A stretch of DNA of 64,000 nt from Agreia sp. Leaf283 (lineage in GTDB: Bacteria; Actinomycetota; Actinomycetes; Actinomycetales; Microbacteriaceae). This document shows, piece by piece, positions 8,498 to 16,732 of this stretch. Position numbers and translations under genes: made by a program. Each line of letters begins with the position of its first letter. Position 1 is the first letter of the stretch. Where the stretch lies: assembly GCF_001422485.1 (NCBI RefSeq), contig NZ_LMNF01000001.1:627900-691899 (forward strand), written 5' to 3'. The notes under the pieces are model-generated. The model made no database searches. It was not told where the DNA came from and saw only the letters and a program-made list of their open reading frames with translations.

Positions 8498-9387
8498 TGG
8501 CCACGATCATCGAGAGGCGCCCGCCGCGCGCCGCCCAACGCGCCAAGACCGGGCGCTCGCGCGTCGCATCCATCGTCTGGCACGTGTTCTGCCTCGCCCT
8601 GCTCGCGCTGCTGCTCTACCCCGTCGCCTGGCTGCTCGGCTCGTCGTTCAAGCCGGGAACCGAGATCCTCACGAACATGAACGTGCTGCCCGATGCGTTC
8701 ACCTTCGACAACTACGCCACGGTCTTCGAGGGCGTGGGCGGTCTGAGCTTCTGGACCATGCTCGGCAACTCGCTGCTCATCTCGACGCTCGCCGTGGTCG
8801 GCAACGTGTTCTCGTGCACGCTCGCCGCCTACGCCTTCGCCCGCCTGCGCTTCAGGATGCGCGCACCTTTCTTCGCCTTCATGCTCGTGACGATCATGCT
8901 GCCCATGCACGTGGTGCTCATTCCGCAGTTCATCATCTTCCAGCAGCTCGGCATGATCGGGACCTTCCTTCCGCTGGTGCTGCCGAAGTTCCTCGCCACC
9001 GAGGCGTTCTTCGTGTTCCTCATCGTGCAGTTCATCAAGGGAATCCCCCGCGAGCTCGACGAGGCGGCCACCATCGATGGAGCCGGCCCGTACCGCACCT
9101 TCGGCTACGTGATCTTCCCGCTGCTCACCCCGGCGCTGATCACGACCACGATCTTCTCGTTCATCTGGAGCTGGGACGACTTCTTCAGCCAGCTCATCTA
9201 CCTCAACAACCCCGACACCTACACGCTGCAGCTCGGCCTGCGCCTGTTCGTCGACCAGACGTCCGCGTCGAGCTTCGGCCCCATGTTCGCCATGAGTGTG
9301 CTCGCCATCCTGCCCGTGGTGATCTTCTTCGCGGTGTTCCAGCGATACCTCGTCGACGGCGTCGCGACCTCGGGCCTCAAGGGTTAG
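8497..9387 (+). CDS. Sugar ABC transporter permease, MalG-type
   Basis: A 296-residue permease with six helices and the coupling loop ELDEAATIDGAGPYRTFGYVIFPLL. The C-terminus ends in RYLVDGVATSGLKG, typical of the CUT1 MalG class. Start ATG 8497 lies behind GGGGAGGAGAAATA, so the longer in-frame reading from 8044 is an artefact of overlapping frames. It forms the transmembrane pore with the upstream permease. Confidence 0.92.
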   Translation: MATIIERRPPRAAQRAKTGRSRVASIVWHVFCLALLALLLYPVAWLLGSSFKPGTEILTNMNVLPDAFTFDNYATVFEGVGGLSFWTMLGNSLLISTLAVVGNVFSCTLAAYAFARLRFRMRAPFFAFMLVTIMLPMHVVLIPQFIIFQQLGMIGTFLPLVLPKFLATEAFFVFLIVQFIKGIPRELDEAATIDGAGPYRTFGYVIFPLLTPALITTTIFSFIWSWDDFFSQLIYLNNPDTYTLQLGLRLFVDQTSASSFGPMFAMSVLAILPVVIFFAVFQRYLVDGVATSGLKG

Positions 9388-9400
9388 GGCGGGTCAGACC

Positions 9401-10030
9401 ATGAGTACCGCAGAGAAGAACCGCACCCGCCCGCACCGACAGGCCTTCCTCCAGCGCTACGAGGGCCCGATCTCGTCGCTGGCCGACTGCCTCGTCGTGG
9501 GCATCATGGTGCTGCTGTCGTTCATCCCGCTCGTCACCGGGTTCGCCGGGTTCGTGGCCGGATGCGCGATCCTCCGCGCCCGCACCCGCGGCGAGGGAAA
9601 GATCACCCCCGCCGCGTTCTGGCGTGAGTTCCGCACGGCCGTGCGCTCGTCGGTCGGCGTCATCGTGATCCCCGCCGCCCTGGGCCTCGTGCTCGTCGTC
9701 GACCTGTTCGCTCTCTACGCCGGCCTCGGCGAGAATCCCGTCATGTGGATCGCGCTCGGCGTCGTCTCAGCCGTGGTCGCCGTGCTCGGCATCCGAACCG
9801 CCGCCGCCTGGCGCCCCGGCCTGCGCTGGATCCCGACCGTGCAGCGCTCCTTCGCGGCCCTCGGCGAAGACCTCGGTGGCAGCCTGCTGCTCGCCGGCGC
9901 TCTCGGCACCTCGATCGCCCTGGCGCTCTTCACCCCCATGCTCACCATCGTCTGCCTCGGCCCGCTCGTGCTCGGCGCCGTGGCGATCGACACGAGGCTC
10001 GGCCGCACGGCCGCCGCGCGACAGGATTAG
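9401..10030 (+). CDS. YesL-like (DUF624) integral membrane protein
   Basis: A 209-residue protein with about five or six hydrophobic segments (for example LADCLVVGIMVLLSFIPLV and VGVIVIPAALGLVLVVDLF). YesL/DUF624 proteins of this size commonly sit next to CUT1 sugar permeases in rhamnogalacturonan and other plant-glycan loci, but their function is unknown. It lies 13 bp after the MalG-type permease and 4 bp before the rhamnosidase, so it belongs to the same transcript. The family assignment rests on size, topology and neighbourhood. Confidence 0.6.
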   Translation: MSTAEKNRTRPHRQAFLQRYEGPISSLADCLVVGIMVLLSFIPLVTGFAGFVAGCAILRARTRGEGKITPAAFWREFRTAVRSSVGVIVIPAALGLVLVVDLFALYAGLGENPVMWIALGVVSAVVAVLGIRTAAAWRPGLRWIPTVQRSFAALGEDLGGSLLLAGALGTSIALALFTPMLTIVCLGPLVLGAVAIDTRLGRTAAARQD

Positions 10031-10034
10031 TTCC

Positions 10035-12782
10035 ATGCCCCTCGACCCCTACGATCTGCAGACCGAGTACCTCGACTCGCCGCTCGGCATCGAACAGGAT
10101 GCGCCCCGCTTCTCGTGGCGTCTCGCGTCGACCCGGCGCGGCGCCGCACAGACGGCGTACCGCATCGAGGTCGACGCGGTGGCGCCCGACGGCGCCCGGC
10201 GGCGGGTCTGGTCGACGGGCACCGTCGCATCCACCGCCCAGCTGGGCGTCGAGTACGCCGGCGACGCTCTCGAGCGCACCACGCGCTACGAATGGATGCT
10301 CACGGTCACCGACGAGGACGGGCGCGAGTCGGCCCCGAAGCACGCCTTCTTCGAGACCGGCCTCGTCGAACCCTCGAGCTGGCGCGGCGTGTGGATCGGA
10401 CGCGACACGCGGGACCGCCCCGCGCTGCTTCCTCCGGCGAACGACGACTTCACCCTGAACTCGCGCATGCTGCAGCCGCCCTCGCTGCTGCGCCGTGAGG
10501 TGCCCATCGAGAAGACGCTGCTGAGGGCGCGCCTGCACGTGACCGCGCAGGGCCTGTACCGCGCCTGGATCAACGGCGAGCAGGTCTCGGACGAGCAGCT
10601 CGCGCCGGGCTGGACCGACTACACCAGCCGCATCCTCTACCAGAGCCACGACGTGACCGAGCTGCTGCGCCGGGGCGGCAACGCTCTGGCCTTCACGCTC
10701 GCCGACGGTTGGTGGAGCGGCTTCGTGGGCTACGACCCGCGGCGCGCCGGCAAGCTCTACGGCAACGCCCCCGCGCTGCTCGCCGAGCTGCACCTCAGCT
10801 ACGACGACGGCTCGACCGAGATCGTCGCCACCGACGAGACGTGGCGCGAGTCGCGGGGTCGCTGGCTCTACGCAGACCTGCTCATGGGCGAGGGCCAGGA
10901 TGCGCGCAACAAGGTCGCGGGCTGGACAGAGCCGGCGTTCGACGACTCGGTATGGATCGCCGCGCGCGTTCTCGGGCGCGACACCTCTCTCGTGACAGCC
11001 GCCGTCTCGCCGCCGATGCGGATCGTTCGGACCGTTCCCCCGCGGTCGGTCACCTCCATGCCCGACGGGGCATACATCGTCGACTTCGGCCAGAATCTCG
11101 TGGGCCACGTGCGGCTGAGGGTGCGCGGTGCCTCTGCCGGCGACCTCGTCGAACTGCTGCACGCTGAGGCCCTCGACGACGCCGGCGAGCTCTACCTGGA
11201 GAACCTGCGCAGGGCCGAGGCACGCGACATCTTCTACCCGGCCGGCATCGATGACGACATCTTCGAGCCCGACTTCACCTTCCACGGTTTCCGCTACGTG
11301 CGCGTGGCCGGATTGCGCACGGAACTCACCGTCGATGACCTGACCGCCCGGGTCGTGTCGAGCGACCTCGAGGAGTCGGGCAGCTTCGACTGCGGCGACC
11401 CCGCCGTGATGCAGCTCGAATCGAACATCCGCTGGAGCCAGCGCAGCAACTTCCTGTCGGTTCCCACCGACTGCCCGCAGCGCGACGAGCGGCTCGGCTG
11501 GCTCGCCGACGCGCAGGTCTTCCTGCCGACCGCGGCCCGCAACGCCACCGTCGGAACCTTCTTCGCCAGCTGGATGGACGACGTGATCGTGGGCCAGAAC
11601 GCCGACGGCGCCTTCCCCGACATCGCCCCCGTCGCCAGCTGGTCAGGTGATGGCGCTCCCGCCTGGGGAGACGGCGGAGTGATCATTCCCCTGGCGCTGT
11701 ACGACATCTACGGCGACCTGCGCGCGGTCGAGACGGCCTACGCGCCGATGGTGCGCTGGATCGAGCATGTGCTGCGTGAGAACCCGTCGCTGCTGTGGCG
11801 CTCCCGAGTGGGGCGCAATTACGGCGACTGGTTGCAGGCCGGCCCCGAGACCCCGAAGGACCTCGTCGCCACCGCGTACTTCGCCAACTCGGCGCGACTC
11901 GTCTCGCGCGCGGCCGCACTGCTCGGCCATGACGCCGACGCGACGCGATTCGCCGCGCTGGCCGACGACATCCGGGATGCGTTTCAGCGCGAATACGTGA
12001 CGGCCGACGGCCGCGTCGCGGGCGACACCCAGACCGGCTACCTGCTCGCGCTCGACTACGCGCTGCTGCCGGCCGAGCTCGAGGCGGGCGCCGCAGCTCG
12101 GCTCGCCGACCTCGTGCGCGACAACGGGATGCGTCTCTCGACGGGGTTCATCGGGGTCTCGAAGCTGTGCCCGGTGCTGAGCCGCTGGGGCTACGACGAC
12201 ATCGCGCACTCGCTGCTGATGCAGACCGAGTATCCGAGCTGGCTGTTCTCGGTCGAGGCCGGTGCGACCACGATCTGGGAGCGCTGGGACGGCTGGACCC
12301 CCGAAGGCGGATTCCAGAGCGCGAACATGAACTCGTTCAACCACTACAGCCTCGGCGCCGTGGGCGAATGGCTCTACGGAACAGTCGGCGGCATCGACCA
12401 GGCGCCCGGGTCGGTGGCCTACGAGCGGCTCGCCATCCGCCCCCGCCCGAGCCGCGCCATGCACTGGGCCGCCGCGTCGCAGCAGACGGCGCGAGGCGTC
12501 ACGCGCAGCGCCTGGATGCTCGATAAGGCCGGGGTCTTCCGGCTCGAGGTGACCGTTCCGCCCGGCTCCACGGCCCAGGTCTCACTGCCGACACGACTCG
12601 CGTCGAGCGTCACCGAGGGGGGCGTGTCGGCGGCGGATGCACCCGGCGTCGAGCTGCTCGGCGAGACCGGCGACGGCGTGCTGCTGCGCGTCGGCTCGGG
12701 CAGCTACGACTTCGTGTGCCACTACGACATCGCCTCTCCGTCTTCTCACCGTGCCCACCTCGTCAGCGAAGGAATCGTATGA
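10035..12782 (+). CDS. GH78 alpha-L-rhamnosidase
   Basis: A 915-residue enzyme without signal peptide, so it probably cleaves imported rhamnosides in the cytoplasm. It has an N-terminal Ig-like domain (to about residue 110), beta-sandwich domains with FDFGQNLVGHV-type wording, then the (alpha/alpha)6 barrel. The barrel has the family motif DCPQRDERLGW (Asp479, Glu485) and TTIWERWDG (Glu749), the two acid-bearing loops of GH78. A C-terminal beta-sandwich closes the protein. Start ATG 10035 is 4 bp after the YesL-like gene; the longer in-frame reading covers that gene in another frame. Its stop overlaps the next start (ATGA). It releases terminal L-rhamnose from pectic or flavonoid glycosides. 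Confidence 0.93.
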   Translation: MPLDPYDLQTEYLDSPLGIEQDAPRFSWRLASTRRGAAQTAYRIEVDAVAPDGARRRVWSTGTVASTAQLGVEYAGDALERTTRYEWMLTVTDEDGRESAPKHAFFETGLVEPSSWRGVWIGRDTRDRPALLPPANDDFTLNSRMLQPPSLLRREVPIEKTLLRARLHVTAQGLYRAWINGEQVSDEQLAPGWTDYTSRILYQSHDVTELLRRGGNALAFTLADGWWSGFVGYDPRRAGKLYGNAPALLAELHLSYDDGSTEIVATDETWRESRGRWLYADLLMGEGQDARNKVAGWTEPAFDDSVWIAARVLGRDTSLVTAAVSPPMRIVRTVPPRSVTSMPDGAYIVDFGQNLVGHVRLRVRGASAGDLVELLHAEALDDAGELYLENLRRAEARDIFYPAGIDDDIFEPDFTFHGFRYVRVAGLRTELTVDDLTARVVSSDLEESGSFDCGDPAVMQLESNIRWSQRSNFLSVPTDCPQRDERLGWLADAQVFLPTAARNATVGTFFASWMDDVIVGQNADGAFPDIAPVASWSGDGAPAWGDGGVIIPLALYDIYGDLRAVETAYAPMVRWIEHVLRENPSLLWRSRVGRNYGDWLQAGPETPKDLVATAYFANSARLVSRAAALLGHDADATRFAALADDIRDAFQREYVTADGRVAGDTQTGYLLALDYALLPAELEAGAAARLADLVRDNGMRLSTGFIGVSKLCPVLSRWGYDDIAHSLLMQTEYPSWLFSVEAGATTIWERWDGWTPEGGFQSANMNSFNHYSLGAVGEWLYGTVGGIDQAPGSVAYERLAIRPRPSRAMHWAAASQQTARGVTRSAWMLDKAGVFRLEVTVPPGSTAQVSLPTRLASSVTEGGVSAADAPGVELLGETGDGVLLRVGSGSYDFVCHYDIASPSSHRAHLVSEGIV

Positions 12783-13732
12783 CTCCCCCCGAACGCACCG
12801 CCTCCGCACTCTCCCGGCGACGTCGGGTGATCGTCGACACCGACGCCCGCAACGAGGCCGACGACCAGTTCGCGATCGTTCACGCGCTGCTGTCGCCGAC
12901 GCTGGATGTGCGCGGCCTGGTCGCGGCACATTTCGGCACGCAGCGCACGCAGACGAGCATGCTCGAATCCCGCGTCGAGATCGACCTGCTGGTGGAAATG
13001 CTCGGTCGGGAGGGCACGGTGGCGGTCGCGAACGGCGGCGCCCATGCACTGCCCGACGAGCAGACTCCCGTCGACTCCGACGGATCGCGGCTCATCATCT
13101 CGGAAGCCCTGGCCGACGGCGACGGCCCTCTCTTCATCGGATTCCTCGGCCCGCTCACCGACATGGCCTCGGCCATTCTGCTGGAGCCCTCGATCATCGA
13201 TCGCGACGTCGTGGTGATCTGGATCGGTGGCGGCGCCTACGACCCCGACGTGGTGCCGCTCGGGTCGTCGCCCGAGTTCAACCTCAAGAACGACCTCGCC
13301 GCGGCCAACGTGGTCTTCGACTCGGGCATCACCGTCTGGCAGGTTCCCTCGACGATCTACCGGCTTCTGAGCGTGGGCTACGCGGAGCTGCGCCGCAAGG
13401 TCGAGCCGCACGGCGAGCTCGGCCGCTACCTCGTGCGGCAGATCGTGGAGTTCAACGACGCGCACCACAAGGTGCCGATCGAGAGTCGCTCGCTGGGCGA
13501 CTCCCCCGCGATCGGCCTGATGCTCGAACCGTGGAGCGGGGTCTTCCGCCGACAGAAGCCCGTGCGTTTCGCGCCCGACGGCAGCTACGTCGAGGGCCGG
13601 GGCGGCGACATCCTCGTGCTCGAGACCGTCGACACGCGCTTTCTTCTCGAGGACATGTTCGCCAAACTGGCGGAATTCGCAGAAGACACCGCCGCAACAG
13701 ATTCTGCCGTCGATGGCGAGGTCTCGAAATGA
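12779..13732 (+). CDS. Nucleoside-hydrolase-fold protein (IunH-like)
   Basis: A 317-residue protein starting, after a short tail, with RRVIVDTDARNEADDQFAIVHALL. This is a variant of the DTDxxxDDxxA calcium-binding motif of inosine-uridine nucleoside hydrolases, in the form shared with related hydrolases outside nucleotide metabolism. The following IGFLGPLTDMA and FNLKNDLAAANVVF segments also fit the fold. N-ribohydrolases cleave C-N glycosidic bonds through a ribocation. In this operon, wedged between a rhamnosidase and uronate genes, a non-nucleoside glycoside is more likely, but this is inference. It is coupled to both neighbours by ATGA overlaps. Confidence 0.8.
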   Translation: MTPPERTASALSRRRRVIVDTDARNEADDQFAIVHALLSPTLDVRGLVAAHFGTQRTQTSMLESRVEIDLLVEMLGREGTVAVANGGAHALPDEQTPVDSDGSRLIISEALADGDGPLFIGFLGPLTDMASAILLEPSIIDRDVVVIWIGGGAYDPDVVPLGSSPEFNLKNDLAAANVVFDSGITVWQVPSTIYRLLSVGYAELRRKVEPHGELGRYLVRQIVEFNDAHHKVPIESRSLGDSPAIGLMLEPWSGVFRRQKPVRFAPDGSYVEGRGGDILVLETVDTRFLLEDMFAKLAEFAEDTAATDSAVDGEVSK

Positions 13733-14673
13733 GAGTCGTCGTCACAGGCGGCTCCGGCCGGCTCGGCCAGAGCGTGGTTCGCGGGCTCTGCGAGGCCGGC
13801 CACGACGTGACCTCGATCGACCGCGAGGGCGTAGCCGGCCTGCCGGGAACGCAGCTGCAGGCCGACCTCACCGACGCCGACGCGACCCGCACCCTTTTCA
13901 TCGCGATCGCCCCCGAGGCGGTCGTGCACCTGGCCGCGATCTCGGTTCCGTTCAGCGCCCCCGAGGCCACCATCCTGAACGTCAATACGGCGTTGGCGTT
14001 CTCCGTGGTCGACGCGGCCGTCGCATCCGGTGCCCGTCTGGTGCTCGCCGCGTCGAGCCCGACCGTGCTCGGCTACGGCAATCCGAAGGGCTGGGCGCCT
14101 CGGTTCCTGCCGCTCGACGAGACGCACCCGGTCGAGCCCTGGAACGCCTACGCCCTCTCGAAGCAGGTGATCGAGAACGTGATCGAGCGCTTCGTGCGCA
14201 ACAGCGACAACGTGACCTTCGGGGTCTTCCGGCCGTGCTTCGTCATTCCGCCCGAGGAGTGGGCGGGCGCACCGACGCAGCAGGGACATACGGTGGCAGA
14301 CCGGCTCGACGATCCGTCGCTCGCCGCCGTGTCGCTGTTCAACTACCTCGACGCCCGGGATGCCGCCGAGTTCGTGCGCGTCTGGCTCGAGCGCGCGGAG
14401 CTCGCCCCGAACGGCTCGGTCTTCTTCGTCGGCGCGGCCGACGCGCTGGCCCGGGAGCCGCTCGCCGAGCTGGTCCCGCGGTACCTGCCCGAGGCATCCG
14501 GTCTCGCGGCCGGGCTCACCGGCACGAGCCCCGCCTTCTCGTCGGCCAAGGCGCGCGAGCTGCTCGGCTGGGAGCCGCGCTACAGCTGGCGCACCGAGCT
14601 CGTGCAGGAGGCGACCGAAGCGCGAACTGAACCCGATCCCTCATCCCTCCCGACCGAAGTGAGAGTGTCATGA
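13729..14673 (+). CDS. NAD-dependent epimerase/dehydratase-type SDR, possible uronate dehydrogenase
   Basis: A 314-residue extended-type SDR with the Rossmann motif VTGGSGRLGQSV, a VHLAAIS segment and the catalytic YALSK (Tyr-x3-Lys). Uronate dehydrogenases belong to this superfamily and act just upstream of aldarate dehydration. With the hexarate genes that follow, oxidation of a uronic acid to its aldarolactone is the most economical guess. It is longer than characterised uronate dehydrogenases (about 265 residues), so a sugar epimerase remains possible. Translationally coupled on both sides by four-base overlaps. Confidence 0.75.
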   Translation: MRVVVTGGSGRLGQSVVRGLCEAGHDVTSIDREGVAGLPGTQLQADLTDADATRTLFIAIAPEAVVHLAAISVPFSAPEATILNVNTALAFSVVDAAVASGARLVLAASSPTVLGYGNPKGWAPRFLPLDETHPVEPWNAYALSKQVIENVIERFVRNSDNVTFGVFRPCFVIPPEEWAGAPTQQGHTVADRLDDPSLAAVSLFNYLDARDAAEFVRVWLERAELAPNGSVFFVGAADALAREPLAELVPRYLPEASGLAAGLTGTSPAFSSAKARELLGWEPRYSWRTELVQEATEARTEPDPSSLPTEVRVS

Positions 14674-15611
14674 CCACCGCCCCCATCGCCTTCGACGGCG
14701 TGCTGTTCTTTCCCGTCACCCCGTTCGATGATCAGGGCGCGGTCGAGCTCGGACTGCTGCGCGAGCATGTCTCGTCGCGGCTGGAGCACTCCCCCGGCGG
14801 TGTGTTCCCGGCGTGCGGCACGGGCGAGTTCCACGCCCTGACCGGCGACGAGATCTCGGCCGTCGTCTCGGCCACCGTCGAGGTCGTCGGCGGCCGCGTT
14901 CCCGTGATCTCGGGCACCGGCGGACCGCTCGGCCAGGCGGTCGAGCTGGCCCGCCGCGCCGAGGCGGCCGGAGCCGACGCCCTGCTCGTGCTTCCTCCCT
15001 ACCTCGTGGGCGGACCCGTAGAAGGCCTCATCTCGTATGTCGAGCAGGTCGCCGCCGCGAGCAGCCTGCCCGTGATCGTGTACCACCGAGGCACCGCTCG
15101 CTTCACTCCCGCCGCCATGCGCCGCCTGGCCGCGAACCCGAAAGTGATCGGCTTCAAAGACGGCATCGGCGACGTGGGCCTCGCGCAGGAGATCGTGCTC
15201 GCGGTCGGGGAGTCCGGCCGAAGCGACTTCCAGTTCTTCAACGGGCTGCTGACCGCCGAGCTCACGCAGGGCGCCTACCGCGGCCTCGGAATTCCCCTCT
15301 ACTCGTCGGCGGCGTTCGCCATGATCCCCGAGCTCGCCACCGCGCACTACCGCGCCTACGTCTCGGGAGACGAGCTGACCCGACTGCGACTGCTGCGGGA
15401 GTTCTACGTTCCCCTCGTGCGACTGCGCGACCAGGTTCCGGGCTTCGGCGTCTCGCTGATCAAGGCCGGAATCCGCCAGCGCGGCCTGCCCGTCGGTTCG
15501 GTGCGCGCGCCGCTCGTCGACCCGAATCCGGCGCAGCTCGCCGAGCTCGAGCGCATCCTCGCCGTGGGCGACTCGCTCGCCGCCGAGTACGCGCCGTCGC
15601 TGGTCGCGTGA
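14670..15611 (+). CDS. kdgD: 5-dehydro-4-deoxyglucarate dehydratase (DapA superfamily)
   Basis: A 313-residue TIM-barrel lyase. The wording FFPVTPFDDQGAVE, GVFPACGTGEFHALT, LLVLPPYLVGG and VIGFKDGIGDVGL is that of KdgD rather than DHDPS; the Lys of GFKDG is the Schiff-base residue, with Tyr of IVYHR in the usual place. KdgD dehydrates and decarboxylates 5-dehydro-4-deoxy-glucarate to 2,5-dioxopentanoate (2-oxoglutarate semialdehyde). The dehydrogenase for that product is two genes downstream, supporting the assignment. It shares four-base overlaps with both neighbours (ATG 14670, next GTG 15608). Confidence 0.85.
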   Translation: MTTAPIAFDGVLFFPVTPFDDQGAVELGLLREHVSSRLEHSPGGVFPACGTGEFHALTGDEISAVVSATVEVVGGRVPVISGTGGPLGQAVELARRAEAAGADALLVLPPYLVGGPVEGLISYVEQVAAASSLPVIVYHRGTARFTPAAMRRLAANPKVIGFKDGIGDVGLAQEIVLAVGESGRSDFQFFNGLLTAELTQGAYRGLGIPLYSSAAFAMIPELATAHYRAYVSGDELTRLRLLREFYVPLVRLRDQVPGFGVSLIKAGIRQRGLPVGSVRAPLVDPNPAQLAELERILAVGDSLAAEYAPSLVA

Positions 15612-16732
15612 CCGCCACGATCGCGGCCGTTCGCACGCGTCGGCTCAGTGCCCGGATGCCGCGGCCCTGGGTTCCCGACGAACCGCACCTGCACCTCGTG
15701 ATCGTCGAGGTGGAGGACTCGGACGGCCTCGTCGGAACAGGCTTCTCGTGGACTCCCACGATCGGCGCCGCCGCCGTTCAGGCCATGATCGACACCGAGA
15801 TCGCGCCCTACGCGATCGGACGCACGACCGATCCGCAGGCGCTCTGGCCTGCCCTCTGGCTTCGGCTGCACGAGGCGGGCGGTGCCGGAATCACGACGAT
15901 CGCTCTCGCCGGACTCGACACCGCGCTCTGGGATCTGTCGGGAAAGCGGGCCGCCCTGCCCCTGGCGTCCCTGCTCGGCGAGCGGCGCGCATCCGTGCCC
16001 GTCTACGGCAGCGGCGTGAACCTGCATTACCCGCTCGACGAGCTCGTGGCGCAGGCTTCGCGCTGGGTCGCGTCGGGCTACGACACGGTGAAGATCAAGG
16101 TCGGCGGGCCCTCGCTCGCCGTCGACATCGAGCGGGTCGGCGCGGTGCGCGAGGCGATCGGCCCCGACCGTACGCTGCTCATCGACGCCAACCAGCGCTG
16201 GACCCTCGAGCAGGCCACCACCGCCCTCGACGCGCTGAGCCGCTTCGACCTCGGCTGGATCGAGGAGCCGCTGCGCGCCGAGGACACCCGCGGCTACCGC
16301 GCCCTCCGCGAGCGCACGGGCGTGCCGATCGCGCTGGGCGAGAACATCCACACGCTGCAGCGGTTCCAGGACATCGTCGATGCCGGATTCGCCGACGTGC
16401 TTCAGCCCAACATCATCCGGGTGGGCGGCATCACTCCGTTCCTCGAGATCGCGTCCTTCATCTCTACCGAGAGTTCTGCGTCGCTCGCGCCGCACCTGCT
16501 CATCGACTTGTCGGGCCAGCTCGCCCTCGCCGTGGGCGCCGAGACCGCCGTCGAAGACGTCGATGAGGCGTCCTTCGAGTCTCTCGGCCTCATCACCTCG
16601 CCGTCGCCCGTCGAGATCGTGGATGCCCGGGCCAGGTTGCGCGAGGACGCGCGGCCCGGTCTCGGCCTCGACTTCGCGTGCACCGGCATCAGCCCGACCA
16701 CTTCTGCTTCTCTTATCCCGGAGGAATCATGA
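15608..16732 (+). CDS. Enolase-superfamily (mandelate racemase type) sugar-acid dehydratase or cycloisomerase
   Basis: A 374-residue protein starting at GTG 15608 inside the kdgD stop (GTGA). The capping domain is followed by a barrel with VKIKVGG (KxK acid/base lysines), metal ligands in LLIDANQRW (Asp), GWIEEPL (Glu) and IALGENI (Glu), and a C-terminal APHLLIDL histidine. In this operon it should supply 5-dehydro-4-deoxyglucarate, either from galactarate/glucarate (dehydratase) or from galactaro-lactone (cycloisomerase, as in Agrobacterium Gci). Sequence alone does not separate these. The next start overlaps its stop. Confidence 0.85.
   Translation: MTATIAAVRTRRLSARMPRPWVPDEPHLHLVIVEVEDSDGLVGTGFSWTPTIGAAAVQAMIDTEIAPYAIGRTTDPQALWPALWLRLHEAGGAGITTIALAGLDTALWDLSGKRAALPLASLLGERRASVPVYGSGVNLHYPLDELVAQASRWVASGYDTVKIKVGGPSLAVDIERVGAVREAIGPDRTLLIDANQRWTLEQATTALDALSRFDLGWIEEPLRAEDTRGYRALRERTGVPIALGENIHTLQRFQDIVDAGFADVLQPNIIRVGGITPFLEIASFISTESSASLAPHLLIDLSGQLALAVGAETAVEDVDEASFESLGLITSPSPVEIVDARARLREDARPGLGLDFACTGISPTTSASLIPEES

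Noticed and set aside
14670-15611. Dihydrodipicolinate synthase
   Set aside because: The wording is that of 5-dehydro-4-deoxyglucarate dehydratase, and a KGSA-type dehydrogenase lies in the same operon.
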